Source: Leuctra nigra (taxonomy: Eukaryota > Arthropoda > Insecta > Plecoptera > Leuctridae). Taken from it: a DNA stretch of 64,000 bases. Shown here one piece after another: positions 37,497-49,312 of the stretch. Position 1 is the stretch's first letter; each line of letters begins with the position of its first letter. Position numbers and translations under genes: made by a program. The notes under the pieces are model-generated. The model was not told the DNA's origin, ran no database searches, and saw only the letters and a program-made list of their open reading frames with translations. The stretch is taken from the NCBI GenBank assembly GCA_934045905.1, contig OW203764.1, forward strand, positions 34,203,629 through 34,267,628, written 5' to 3'.

Positions 37497-39539
37497 TTTT
37501 TAACCTTTACATAGGTAATCCGTAACAATATTACACGTGTTTTAATGCGATAAATATGCTTAGTGTTATCATAGACATTGTATAGCCTTCGTGTTATTTA
37601 CGAACTATCATTAGCATCATTATCGTTACCATAGCAACAGCCAATTTAGTTATGATTCAGGAGAAAGTTATGTACAACTTATTGAGATTTTAAAATCGGG
37701 CCTTAGATTTTCCTTCCTCAAGGCTACATTGCTCATTTTTTGGGCACTAAAAAGACCTTGCAACTTGACGTTACCAATTATTTCTTAGTAGGAGTCCATG
37801 GATTTGTTGGCAAATTGGATTGTGTAAAAAGTAAACATTATCTAAGTGTGCGTCGTGAGATGCTACCGTATATTTTAAAATTGACTAAAGCAATCTCGTA
37901 AAAATAACGACTATCGGCATTGTGAGAGTAAAACGTGTGGCAAATAATTTGTATATACCATGGTACACTGCAAACTATTCAAATGAGATGTAATGTGAAA
38001 CATAATGATAAAAGAGCTATTTTTTGAGTCTGTACAATAGCTTTTTTTGTTCAATTAAAGCATTGAAAATGCCCCATTAAGTGGGGGGCAAATATGAATT
38101 GTTATAATCACAAAAACACCATTCTAATCTTTATAATCGACTTAACAATAACCAAAGTTTTAAGAATGCCCTCTTTTTGGAGAAAAAGACCACGCTTGAA
38201 AAGTTCATCCCATTGTTGAGTTTTCGCAAGAATCCCGTTGGTCTGGAGAAGATAATGGCTAGAATTGAGATGACAAATTCCTCTGTAAATCTTGCGCTTA
38301 ATTTGCGAGTCAAATGCGGATGTGGGGAACCACTTGAAACCCCCGAGCGACCCCCGGTGCTCCCTGACATTCATTATTACAACCACCTTCGTAACTACCT
38401 CTCCTCAGATGACGCACGAATTAGATCAGAAATCAGATCTACAAGATCTGGTTATTAAATTGTTACAAAAACAGTTAAACAGTAGCCGGTGGTGTTTGCT
38501 CCTTTTAGAACATCAGTTGGTCCTTATCAAGTCCAACAGGGCTCTTTAAAACCGAGACTAACGATCCAAACACCAGTTTACTTTTATAATTTAATGAATT
38601 TAAAGAAAAGATACAGACTGCAGACTAAGATGTGGTCTGGGAAAAGGGGCCTTATGGTGACAAGGGTAGTTCCGAGTTTCACTAATCAAACTCATACTGC
38701 GTAAACACACGATGCTTTATCTTTACTCTGTTACTGGAAACTTTGTTAGTATAGTATTTGAATAACTATACTATAGTTATTATAGCTGAATAGCTGAATA
38801 GCTGAACAGCTGAATAGCATTTTTACTTGCAAATTTATTTTTAAAATATATTTAAACGCTGGTATACTCAAAACTATCGTTTTCAATATAATTATTTTAC
38901 AAAATTGTATCTTTGGAAATTTTGGTATTGATAAATAATTTTTTGAAATCACCAGGAACATATTATTTTCAAAAAAAATTATCCACAAACGAAAATTTAA
39001 CTTTTCACCGTTCATTTTCTAAGACCGCCTCACCATTCCAAGAGTTACATAAAATACTACCTACTTATTTATTAATTTATACTCTGAATTTTAAAAACTC
39101 TTGTGAAACTTCATTCATGCCAGAGGGGATCTGATTCAAACTATTCTTCCTAAGACATCGTTTGACTGAAATGTTATTTTAATGGAGGTAAAGAGTTTTC
39201 AAGTGAAAAATCAAGTAAAAAGCCTTGTATATCTGAATCTCAGAAAGCTCAGATTCTTTCTTTAACAGCCAATAAAGTCGATTGTATGCTCTGTAACCTT
39301 AAAAAAAAAAAATTACAGAAACGTATTGGCTAAAATCCTATTTGTATGAACAATCCTCTAAAGTGTATGCTGATTCATCATATCACACTTGGAGGTGGGC
39401 TCTGATTTCATTGTAATAACAAGGATTGATTGCCAAAGAACCTAATTAGATGATAATTCAGGAATGATATCTGAATGATAGTTCAACAAATCTCACACTA
39501 CACTATCACCATCTCATTACAATAGTATCTTACTGTAAT
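37497..39539. other. no gene seen
   Basis: Frames at 38.1-38.5 kb overlap on both strands, so at most one could be real; none has a domain. Confidence 0.45.
38782..38819 (+). repeat. short tandem repeat (TAGCTGAA)n
   Basis: TAGCTGAA is repeated four to five times with one change (ACAGCTGAA). It overlaps no gene. Confidence 0.85.
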
Positions 39540-39787
39540 GGCCCACTAGTCATTATCTTGCTATATGACATCACGAACAAAACAGATGACAGAAGGATGT
39601 GGGCTGTGACCGTCAAGAAGGCTGTGACAGCACAGTGATCAATAGTAATCAAATAGCAAAGAAATTCAACTGTCTTTCCCACACACATTTGATTGGCTGT
39701 TTCTCCCACTATATGGACAGTGCTGCTCTAGTGTGAGTAAAGAGAACTATTATTCTACATTGACTCCTCCCATCACCATTGGTCCAT
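39540..39787. mobile_element. dispersed repeat C (MITE-like), copy 2
   Basis: It matches 11885-12125 throughout (CACTAGTCATTATCTTGCTA, ATATGGACAGTGCTGCTCTA), ending CATTGGTCCATTA. It carries a short extra stretch (CAGTGATCAATAGTAATC) relative to the other copy. Confidence 0.72.
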
Positions 39788-40079
39788 TAGCGGCGAGTTT
39801 GAGTTGACTACAATTATACGGAACCGGCCATCTCGATACAAAATATAATTTTTGATGCGGACATACAGTTCAAAAAATGTCTCCTCTTTCGAAAGATGGA
39901 TTGAAATCTCATTCGCCCTGCAATCAGTCTTGAAATTCCTGCAATTAGGAATTACAACTTTGTTTACCTGATTGAAGATGGTCGGTGTTGAATCAAGGAA
40001 ACTCATTTGCTAGTATATTTGGTAATGCCATAATCCACAAACAGGAATATCACTTTACATCTCGCTACACACTATCCCC

Positions 40080-40432
40080 CACCGATGGCTGCCACCTTAG
40101 CGCGGTGGTGGGGTTTGCGTTGGCCAATGATCCATTGCAGCTACGCCGGCGAGCATATGCTCATGTGTAAGGGTTACCCATGCCGGACAGATCAGTGGTG
40201 AGGTCCAGACAAAGAGCAGCCAGGGTTGGCTTAACCATGTCCTCCCTTGAATTTGCGGTCCCCATCGAGCCGGCCTTCCCCCTCGAGATGGTGATCCCCC
40301 TGAAATCGGGTTCCGCCGGCCCGAATCCTCACACCTCCCGGTCCGTCCCCATTCCGGCCTGGCCTCCCCACCAGTGTTGGACTCCCCCGGATCGGGCCCG
40401 TTAGGTCGACCCCTCCCCATGTCCACCACTTA
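40080..40432. other. GC-rich block, probable 5' part of a repeat
   Basis: It is strikingly GC-rich against its AT-rich flanks, with open frames on both strands that have no recognisable domain. GATGGCTGCCACCTTAGCGC and CCGGACAGATCAGTGGTGAG are reminiscent of 5' untranslated regions of insect LINEs, but I cannot prove it from this window. Confidence 0.35.
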
Positions 40433-40549
40433 TATCAACAAAGTTAAATGCAAAAATGCTAAAATTAATGTGCGCAATATAACCTCGTCGTTGACGCGCC
40501 GTTAAACCACAATAATCCATCTATCGTCACACTATCTGTATATGGAGCG

Positions 40550-40600
40550 GACAATCCACGCCAGCCTAGGCGGACGGTGCACATACTGTAATATAATTCC
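40550..40600 (+). repeat. fragment of the start of complex repeat R
   Basis: GGAGCGGACAATCCACGCCA, GCC and GGCGGACGGTGCACATAC resemble the opening of repeat R at 47433. The match is degenerate. Confidence 0.4.
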
Positions 40601-40883
40601 ACTAAAATGTCAAGAACGTCACTACATCAACCCTACGGTTATCTCATTGTGTGAGTTGTGTGTGCTTGTTTGTCTTATTGGATTGTGTATTTGACTTTGA
40701 GTGAAGCACCGACTTTATTTCATCTTCATTTCACTTCTTCATTTCATTTGCCATCAACTTTTGGCTGATCCACGAGGTTTTGCAATTAGAAACTAATAGT
40801 TCCAAGAGAATGTTCTAATATCAGGAAGATGGCCACTCAAGCGAGTATGATGCACCCTGTGCGCATGCGGGCAAGGTACTTTC

Positions 40884-41126
40884 AATTCGTAACGAGTTCA
40901 GTAAAAGTTATAATTACATCGCGAAATAACAGAAATTGATGCTTACCTCAGTGTCAACCAAATACAATCGGCATATTTCATTACAGCACACATTAATTCA
41001 AATTCTTGTGAAAACTATATGTTTATTCACCAAAAGCAGCTGACATATTGCAATTGCTTTGAACGAGGCATCAAAAAAATGTATCAGACGCCTTGTTCAG
41101 AAGACCGTGATCAAAACATTTGCAAT
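40884..41126 (+). repeat. dispersed repeat B, copy a
   Basis: CAGTAAAAGTTATAATTACA, AAATACAATCGGCATAT and AATTCAAATTCTTG match 60040-60190 directly. Its inner segment between ATTGCAATTG (41047-41056) and CATTTGCAAT (41117-41126) matches the other copy as the reverse complement. Confidence 0.7.
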
Positions 41127-42472
41127 CTAGATCTTAATTTAGTTTTTGGTAAAATTCTCAACTTGGGAACATAGCCTAAAGAGAGGGAAAATAATTAATG
41201 TATATCCCTTCCAATGTTAAATAGGACAGAAGTGAAACTTCAACTGTGAATATCTCAAAATTTAGTTCAGGTATCCGACCTAATTTTTCGATATTATTGA
41301 GGATGATACAATAACGAATGAATATTGAAAGTTTTAAAACTTTGTAGACAAGTGCGAGAAATCATTGCACCACCTTAATGTGTGACATTTCCAATTATAG
41401 GAATCCAGGAGGCCGACAATCACTCTAAAAGTGAATAATCAAGTGAATCAACACTGAGCTGTAGTGAACGACTTGACTAAGTGGCATGACGTGTTACCTT
41501 AATAGATTAGACAGAGATCACACATCTCTGGTTACACATTAGTCAAATGTTCTCAACTTTTTTTTATTATCAAGTACGTTTTATGATGTTTTATTAATGA
41601 TTATGATATTGATTTTTCTCTCTCTTATTTAGATTTGTGTCGGAGTTCTCAATGCAAGGTTTTATGTAATGTCGAATTTTCACATTATCTCAGTTCTCTC
41701 AAAATAAATTGTGCCAATATGCACAGCCGAATGTTGGAAAGTTACACAAATTAGAAATGTAATCAAGAAATGCATACATTCATTGTTTGTACGGATGCAC
41801 TTATTATTATTAAGAATAATAAATTTCCAAATATTTATATTTATCATCAAAACATATATTTTAAATAAATTACTTTACCTTTGTTCATCTCCTAAAATCT
41901 ATGTTTCCCAGAGGAAGTGATAAATTGATGTCGGTATTAAAAAATCTCCCCTTTCGCTTAGCTCGAATACCTACTGCATTACTTATCCTACTAGATATAG
42001 GGGAAAGGCATTTCTCCTCCGTAAACCTTTTTAGTTAGTTTGCAACAGCCCCAGGTGAGCACAATATTGAGAATAAATGGCACAGTTAAAAGTTCCAAGA
42101 CTTATTCTATCGAATCAACGGACCATTTTGGGAAACAGTGGAAACTCATTTCGCCGGAAGTGACGTGTGTGGTAGTCCCGAGAGAGCCCTACAGGAGGAT
42201 CTGTCAACTACTAACAACCGACAAAATACTGCTGCTCGACGCAAAGTTTGCAAGTTGTGCCGTCTGGGCGCGATGCCTGCGAGCTCCCAGTAGAGCGTCG
42301 GCGCATGCGTGCAGAGTTGGAGGATACTCAAACGATCAGATTCAGATAATAGAAGGGATGATAATAGACGTAGAAGATAAATACTAACTATATTACTATT
42401 TTTTTATTTTCATTTAATTTTTTTTCATTTTCATTTTTATTTATTATATCAAACAGAATACACAAATTCCAC
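41127..42472. other. no gene seen
   Basis: A 115-codon plus-strand frame at 42040-42387 has no recognised domain and overlaps a minus-strand frame. Confidence 0.45.
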
Positions 42473-42900
42473 AATAGGGAAGTCTCCTGAATTTTTATTC
42501 TAGTAAATTTCTATAAATAAACACAAATAATAATGTCAAATACACTTATTACCTGTGAAATCTTAAATTTTCATTTATAAAAATCGAGTTCAAATATCAT
42601 AGGATTTTTGGCGGGAAAAACGGCCTTTAACAAGAATCAGAACTGTGATTTCATTTCCAGGTCTTGAACATTGTGTTGACATGGGGATTCCCTTGTTGCC
42701 ATGGCAATATAGCAAACTGTGATGTCATTGCCAATTTTCCTGTTTTTAAATGAGAGGAGATCTATCAAACTTTGTAAATTAATTACATGAGAACTATTTG
42801 TCCAACAACAAAAATAATACCACATCTGTGTTCAGCAACATCTCAACTTTCATAAAATAAATATTATTCTGAATTCTAATCTTCACGAGACTTCCCTATT
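42473..42900. mobile_element. non-autonomous element with exact 14-bp terminal inverted repeats
   Basis: AATAGGGAAGTCTC at the left and GAGACTTCCCTATT at the right are exact inverses, and TGAAT...ATTCTAG continues the pairing. The 428 bp hold no convincing gene. Confidence 0.7.
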
Positions 42901-43464
42901 GGAATTTTAAAGTTAATCTATCTGGGCCTGAATACGATACTGTTTTGTTGTATATATTATGGTTTTAATAATTTCTGCAGAGGGATGAAAAACGACTAGG
43001 AAGTTACCAGTTTGTCCTCATTATTATGTTTATACAAACATACTAAAAACGTTAGTTGTAATTTTGAGTTTCCGAAATGAAGATGTTTGATGAATTTGAC
43101 GAGCAGAACCAAACACATTAATCTTGGATAAAAGCTGAGGGCAATCAACAGAGTTATTTCGTAATTTTGTGCAGGATTAAGATGTCTGACAGCTCCCTTC
43201 GCTTATCACTTGATCATCATACCAAGATGGATATTTAGATGGCTTCACAGATACCTTAGGGACAAGCTCATCAAGAATAGAAGTTTTCACAAGTCACGTT
43301 GGCATCATCAAGCAATGCGTTCCATCACACACATTAATTCTCCACATACTCGATTCATATTCATGCTACCCTAATGAGTGGTTGCCATGGAAGCCAGTTG
43401 ACATAGGAACTGTATAGTTCATGTCAGAGTAAGAAGTGCAGGGCAGTTGGAAAACACGAGATCT
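42901..43464. other. no gene seen
   Basis: No recognisable gene or repeat. Confidence 0.45.
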
Positions 43465-43560
43465 ACGGTCGGTGACAGGCAAAGATGAACCCGCGCTAGC
43501 ATGGGCCGCCCTATACCTGGCAATGATAAACAGGGTTCAAATTTGCCTGTCACCGACCAT
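43465..43560. repeat. inverted repeat, 27-bp arms
   Basis: CGGTCGGTGACAGGCAAA with GATGAACCC (43465-43492) pairs with GGGTTCAAATTTGCCTGTCA with CCGACCAT (43533-43560). It lies just before the inverted LINE endonuclease and may be part of its insertion junction. Confidence 0.7.
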
Positions 43561-43599
43561 AAGTGATGACCGTTTCAGGTTGGTATTGCAGAAAACTGA

Positions 43600-44130
43600 T
43601 GTAATTGTAGACATTTAGAATGTTGAGGAAGATCGTGACAGCATCAACATTTCAGCGACTCAGCGTCCAGAAACGTAGCATTTGGAGTGGAGACCAGAAG
43701 ACTTGAGGCAGATTGAAATCCCCACATAGAACAACGTTATCATTCCTCTTCACAGCATTTTCTACACGGGCAAGAGATTCTCGCAGAGCTTCGATGTCTT
43801 ATCTCGTGACAGGTGATGGTGATGGATATACACATCCCAAAAACATCGATTTATTAGCGTTCACTTTGATCTGGCACCATATGATTTCAATATCTGATAT
43901 TTCCAAATCAAATCGACGTAGTGACTGTAGTACTCCACAGCCACGTTTGAATTGTTGTCCGTTTTGACGTTGATCTGCTCTATAATCTTCATATTGGGAA
44001 TTTAAAAGTTCGGTTGCGTTAGGTTTCGTGAAGCCAAGTTTCTGTAATACACACTGCGTCGAATTCAGAGTTATCAGCGATGACGATATTGGCAATACTT
44101 CTTGCATTCATATAAACTTCGTTCGGTCCA
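43600..44130 (-). pseudogene. LINE apurinic-type endonuclease domain, inverted and broken
   Basis: On the minus strand it reads NARSIANIVIADN, then CITETWL, GGVL-like and FLGCVYPSPSP, and finally VVLCGDFNLPQ. These are the ordered motifs of the APE-type endonuclease of CR1/Jockey-type LINEs, with the catalytic ETW and GDFN residues present. There is a frameshift after CITETWLHET and a TAA between SPVTR and DIEAL. It is not transcribed in line with the LINE sequence that starts at 44140 on the other strand. It looks like the 5' part of that same element placed in inverted orientation. Confidence 0.75.
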
Positions 44131-44139
44131 GGGTTGAGA

Positions 44140-44813
44140 GAGAATCGACAAGGATGACAAGGATGACCTTGATATTGATAGAATTGTCAATAAATTTATT
44201 TCCAACATTAGTATTACACTTGTTAGGCATGCAGAGAGAAAAACAATACGTAAAAAGGAAATGCATGCAAACAACATGTGGTACGACAACACATTTAGAG
44301 AAGCTCAGAAACTTCGTAATAATCTCTACAAAACTACTAGAATCTCGGATAAAAGTGAAGACTGGAAAAAGTTTAAAATTCAAAGGAATAGCATTGTAAA
44401 GCTGACGAGGGACAAAAAGAAGTCCTACTACACAACTTAGATTAATGAAAAAAAAAGATAATCCAACAGAGATTTGGAAAATATTAAAAACATTCTATAA
44501 AAATAAACATGCCCCTAATCATAGTGAATTATATTTCATTTCATTGTATAGGTATAACGCGGTGCTGCCCCTGAAAAATTTATTTGTTTATAAATTAATT
44601 ATGAAGTATTATTTCGAGACCTCTTTCAGGATTATTTATAACCATCCCTTGAATACAAGATTAAGATTAAAGGAAAACTATCGTTTACCAGAATTTAATA
44701 ATAAATATGGTAAACGCAGACTTGCTTATTCGATACCCAGTACTTTCAATAAAATCCCTGCTGATCTTAAACTTATCGATAATTATTCTACCCTGAAATT
44801 TTTTTTAAAGTAG
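44140..44813 (+). pseudogene. CR1-like LINE ORF2 remnant (linker plus C-terminus, reverse transcriptase deleted)
   Basis: From 44150 the plus strand encodes a basic linker (RIVNKFISNISITLVRHAER ... WYDNTFREAQKLRNNLY ... KKSYYTT) of the type between endonuclease and reverse transcriptase, with one stop near 44440. From about 44530 it jumps to the C-terminal end (NNKYGKRRLAYSIPSTFNKI ... LKFFLK, stop at 44811-44813). The catalytic reverse transcriptase is absent, so this is an internally deleted copy. Its 3' UTR continues into a 64-bp tandem array. Confidence 0.75.
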
Positions 44814-44916
44814 TGGCTTAACAATGATTAATTTTTTTATAAGTGTTTACATGTGCGATGATTATATCACTTAAAGTTGTATGCTCACTGTATTATTGTT
44901 AGTTTATTGTTTACAT

Positions 44917-46863
44917 TTCCTAAAAGATTGCATTCATCAAGCAGCGTTTGAATCATTGGGAGAGATACCTAAGACCAAACCAAGAGCCTCCAGCCAATAT
45001 TGGTGGAACGAAGAGCTCGAAGAGATAGTGTCTGAGAAGAGGGCATTGTATCAAAAGTGGTTGGCTACAGGGGATAGGGAAGATCGACGTGTATATGCCA
45101 GATGCAACTATTTAGTGAAAAAAATGGTGAAGAAAGAAAAGAACTCATTCTGGGAAAAGAAGTGTAGTGAGGTAGACCAGCAGCTTGGAAGCTCAAGATC
45201 CAGGGCGGCTTGGAAAACGTTGAAGGCTCTGAGGACAAACACAAGAGAAAAGAGAGTAATTGATCCGATAGGAATGGAAGAATGGAGGAGTTATTAAGAA
45301 GATTTACTTACTGAAGATCGAGGACCCTACAACAATGTGAGTTACGCAATTGAGCCTCTGGAGTCCCAGCATCAAGACATAACCACGGAGGATGTGTGTA
45401 AAGCCCTAAGATCTGCGAAAAACAACAAGTCAGCAGGCCCAGGAGGTGTATCTATAGAACTAATTAAGAACGCTCCAATAGCAGTCATTGAAGCCCTTAC
45501 ATCAATATTCAACAAATGTCTTAGAGGAGATGAAGTACCATCCGAGTGGAAGCTAGCATTCATCAGTTCCATATTCAAAAAAGGAGATAAGACAGTTTGT
45601 AGCAATTACAGGGGTATTAGCGTGACAGCGTCTATAGGTAGACTGTATGGGCGCATTCTCAAAGAGAAGATTGAAGATCAAATGACGGAGATAGAAGAAC
45701 AAAGTGGATTTAGGTCTGGACGATCATGCATCGATAATGTGTTTTGTCTGAAGCAATTGACAGAGAAATTAATTGCCTGCGGAAGTGAAGTACACATGGT
45801 TTTCATTGACCTAAAGAAAGCATATGACAGTGTTCCTGTGAATAGACTCTGGGAGGCAATGGAACGGAACGGAGTGGATCAACATCACATAAATTTAGTA
45901 AAGAAACTTTATGAAAATACTAAAAGCTGTGTCAAGACATCACTAGGATACTCCGACAGTTTTGTCGTCAATAAGGGTCTTAGACAAGGGTGCTGCTTGT
46001 CGCCAACATTGTTTAAGATATATATGAATGTAGTGCTTTCTAATTGGTCGAGGAAGTGTAGTATGATGGGGATCAAATTAGAGGATGAACATTTGTATAC
46101 CTTGTTGTTTGCTGACGATCAGGTGGTGCTTGCAGAGGATGAGGAAGATGCAAGTTACATGGTCCGTAAGTTGATTGAAGAATACGACGAATGGGGTTTG
46201 GAAATAAATCTTCAGAAGACTCAATATATGGTTGTTGGTGGTCAAGGAAACGACATTGAGACTCCAGTTGGTACCATCAAGGTAACTAAAGAGTACAAAT
46301 ATTTAGGAGTTACGTTGACCGATGACGGTCTTGACGAAAAGGACATATTGAGCAAGATGGGACAAGGAAGAGGAATAACGAGGCAACTGCATTCGGTACT
46401 GTGGAGTAAGGCGGTAAGAAATGAGACGAAAGTCCATATGTTTAAGTCTCTTGTTGAAAGCTGCATTACCTACGGATCCGAGGTCTGGACAATAAACCGA
46501 AGGTTACAACATAGAGTGAATGCAGTTGAAATGGCGTTCTGGAGAAGGTCTTGCGGCGTTACTCTTTTTGACCACATTAGAAATGAGGAGGTAAGAGACA
46601 GAATGGGGGTCGAAGCATCACTTACAGAAAGCATAGAAGCAAAACAGCTACTCTGGTATGGCCATATGAGGAGGATGCCAGAAAAACGATTGCCTGCCAA
46701 AATATGGAAGTTTAAACCTAGAAGAAGAAGAAAGAGAGGTCGTCCAAGAAGAATGTGGCTTGATGGCATTGGGGAAGCCTTGGAGAAAAGAAATCTTCTC
46801 GAACAAGATTGCCATAACCGGGAGGTGTGGCGTGCGGGATGCGGAAAACGGCCCGAGCTGTAG
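44917..46863 (+). pseudogene. RTE-like reverse transcriptase, one premature stop
   Basis: The frame is open from the truncation point to 46863 except for a TAA at 45295-45297, where family members usually have a second tyrosine (SYYEDLL). After it come the fingers region (KNNKSAGPGGVSIELIK), motif A VFIDLKKAYDSVP, motif B GLRQGCCLSPTLFKIYMN, motif C LLFADDQVVLAE, KTQYMVVG and KYLGVTL. A C-terminal region with WYGHMRRMPEKRLPAKIW and a basic RRRRKRGRPRRMWLDGI follows; this tail is characteristic of RTE-type insect elements. The FADD version of the catalytic motif is usual for this group. The endonuclease is absent, so the element could not have moved by itself after insertion. Confidence 0.88.
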
Positions 46864-46890
46864 AGAATCCGCTAAATATATATATATATA
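44917..46890 (+). mobile_element. RTE-like LINE, 5'-truncated, with 12-bp target duplication
   Basis: TATTTGTT-type array sequence flanks it: TATTGTTTACAT occurs at 44905-44916 and again at 46891-46902, a perfect target-site duplication. The element has no endonuclease part, so it is 5'-truncated, and it ends in an (AT)n tail (46873-46890). The exact duplication and nearly open frame suggest it is young compared with its neighbours. Confidence 0.88.
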
Positions 46891-47432
46891 TATTGTTTAC
46901 ATGTGCGATGATTATATCACTTAAAGTTGTATGCTCACTGTATTATTGTTAGTTTATTGTTTACATGTGCGATGATTATTTCACTTAAAGTTGTATGCTC
47001 ACTGTATTATTGTTAGTTTATTGTTTACATGTGCGATGATTATATCACTTAAAGTTGTATGCTCACTGTATGATTGTTAGTTTATTGTTTACATGTGCGA
47101 TGATTATATCACTTAAAGTTGTATGCTCACTGTATTATTGTTAGTTTATTGTTTACATGTGCGATGATTATTTCACTTAAAGTTGTATGCTCACTGTATT
47201 ATTGTTAGTTTATTGTTTACATGTGCGATGATTATATCACTTAAAGTTGTATGCTCACTGTATTATTGTTAGTTTATTGTTTACATGTGCGATGATTATT
47301 TCACTTAAAGTTGTATGCTCACTGTATGATTGTTATTTTATTTTGTGTATATATTCCACAGATAAGCCATTTAATGGCTTCGTGGCCCTTGAGGCGAATT
47401 GTGAATATTTGTGTGTGTTTACTTCAATAAAT

Positions 47433-48913
47433 CTAGTGGAGCGGTCGCTCCACGCCAGCCAAGTCGTACGGCGCGCGCACACACTCATTTAAAAAGGCTG
47501 GAACAAACCCACTTTTACGGTAAGCATCAAAGTGGCATTTTCGGCCTACTGGATCTTAAAATTGGAAAATCTCACATTGTTGCGATATATCTTAATTTCG
47601 AGCTATGGCCCACCCAACAACATATACCAAATTTGGGAACAATAGGTTACGCCCTTTGCGCGCTAGAGGGCCGTGAAAACAGTGTTTTAGGGCGGTTTTC
47701 ATAATAATAATAATAATAATAATAATAATCTCAGTAGTAGTAGCATGGTAGTAGTAGTAGTCTCCTGGAATTCAAATCCGGTAAACAGGCCACAGCCTAA
47801 ACGGCTGAACCGATTGATCCCACATTTTTACCACGTGTGCACTTTTGGCGTCTGATTTAACCTTCACCCCATGAATTTTTTGTGCCGCCATTTTGAAACC
47901 GGAAGTGACATTATATCTCGTCAACGGCTGGACCGATTGGAACGAAAATTGCGCCAAACGATTCAGACGGTCATCTATATGCATGATAAGTAGCAAAAGT
48001 CTAAACATTATGTTAAAGAAACCGGAAATGACGTAATGAAATTTGAAATACATCGATTGGCTTTTTGGCAACAAAGGTTGATCCGATTATTTTGATATTT
48101 ATGTAACGTATGTACTTTTGACGTCTCATGTGACTTGTTATAAAACCAACCGGAAGCCGCCATTTTGAAATCGGAAGTGACATCATATCTCAATAACGGC
48201 TAATTAGATTTCAACGAAACCAGCGCAAAACAATTTAGACGGTCAACTTTATGTATTATCATCAATAATATTTGCAGTTTCCTATACCTTAACCGGAAAT
48301 GACGTCACACATTTTAATAAACTCACAAATGCAATAAATATACTATTTGAGACAGCTTATAAAATTGTAATCATGTTTAAAATATACTTCAAGGGGTCAG
48401 AGATTTCAGCCGCCATTTTTAAACCGGAAGTAACGTCATATCTCAAAAACTGGTAGACAAATCGGTATGAAACTAGCGCCAAACGATTCGGAAGGCCATC
48501 TCTATGGAATATGAACAGTACAAATAGAATTTTCCTGTTTATGAGATCGGAAATGACGTCATTCAAGTGTATAAATTATTATAATTCCCTCCTTTACAAT
48601 AAAAACATATTCAGAAAGCTTAAAATGATACACATCATTTATAGAAATAAATTATATGTGGCATTGCAGAAAGTTCAGCAGCCATTTTGAAAACCGAAGT
48701 GTTGCCATATCTCGGAACTGGGTTGACTGATTGGAATGAAACCTCTGCTATTCTTCGTGAAAGATCATTTAAAGCAATTATTTAGGACCATACGCTGCTA
48801 TTCATTAGTGGTAACCAAATTGTAAAGGATGATGATTTTTTAAAAGAATTTAGTAATTGTTCATTTCATATGTGTCACAAGTTGTTAGAATAAACTAAAA
48901 AAAGGAGTGATAT
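47433..48913 (+). repeat. complex repeat R, copy 1 (ETS/CRE-like motif rich)
   Basis: It opens TCTAGTGGAGCGGTCGCTCC, with GCCAGCCAAGTCGTACGGCG next. (ATA)n and (GTA)n tracts follow at 47702-47762, then several degenerate units of GCCGCCATTTTGAAA, CCGGAAGTGACGTCA-like and GGACCGATTGGAACGAAA. It leads directly into the foldback at 48914. It has the same order of parts as copy 2 (53969-55642), so this is a dispersed repeat. No protein; apparent reading frames on the minus strand (TSGFKMAA repeats) only reflect the repeated motif. Confidence 0.75.
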
Positions 48914-49312
48914 CCCCTTAAAAAACACTTCGTGTAAAAATACCAGCCAAGTCTCTTCTACTAAAAAAAATATATGAAATCTAAAAATTCTGCACTGAAA
49001 AGTAATGATATCAAAAAACTTGCCAAGTCAAAACTTTATTTGAAAATCAAAAAATACTTGGCGCATCGATTTTTTAGGGCATTTTAGGTATACTATATGT
49101 TTGTATATTTTATGTATATTTTATATCTGGCCTTTACTTCTAAGCTATTAATATACACGATGCGCCAAGTATTTTTTGATTTTCAAATAAAGTTTTGACT
49201 TGGCAAATTTTTTGATATCATTACTTTTCAGTGCAGAATTTTTAGATTTCATATATTTTTTTTAGTAGAAGAGACATGGCTGGTATTTTTACACGAAGTG
49301 TTTTTTATGGGG
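48914..49312. mobile_element. foldback element, short form (arms about 155 bp)
   Basis: Arms 48914-49070 and 49158-49312 are nearly complementary (CCCCTTAAAAAACACTTCG with its inverse; GCGCATCG at the inner ends). Each arm repeats GCCAAGTC and GATATCA. The left flank is ATAT and the right ATGT. The same family forms the 1.28-kb foldback at 55643. Confidence 0.8.

Larger units (their letters stand above)
44843..47345 (+). repeat. 64-bp tandem array in a LINE 3' UTR, split by an RTE-like insertion
   Basis: The unit starts TTGTTTACATGTGCGATGAT. One copy lies at about 44843-44906 and seven more run from 46893 at exact 64-bp steps (46957, 47021, 47085, 47149, 47213, 47277). A TATATCAC/TATTTCAC difference marks sub-types. 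The RTE-like element at 44917-46890 sits inside the array. A 3' UTR hairpin motif (AGATAAGCCATTTAATGGCT) and the LINE tail follow near 47360-47430. Confidence 0.9.

Noticed and set aside
38108..38704. Possible gene from overlapping frames on both strands
   Set aside because: Frames of similar length on opposite strands without domains or consistent splice sites; not supportable.
44843..47345. CRISPR-like array
   Set aside because: Units are contiguous 64-bp tandem repeats without spacers, in a eukaryotic LINE tail.
47247..47704. Short frames after the 64-bp array
   Set aside because: They run from LINE tail into repeat R and have no domain.
47772..48566. Minus-strand frames with repeated TSGFKMAA-like peptides
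   Set aside because: The peptide is the translation of the repeated CCGGAAGTGACGTCA/GCCGCCATTTT motif; it also recurs at 54.3-55.0 kb in non-coding repeat copies.
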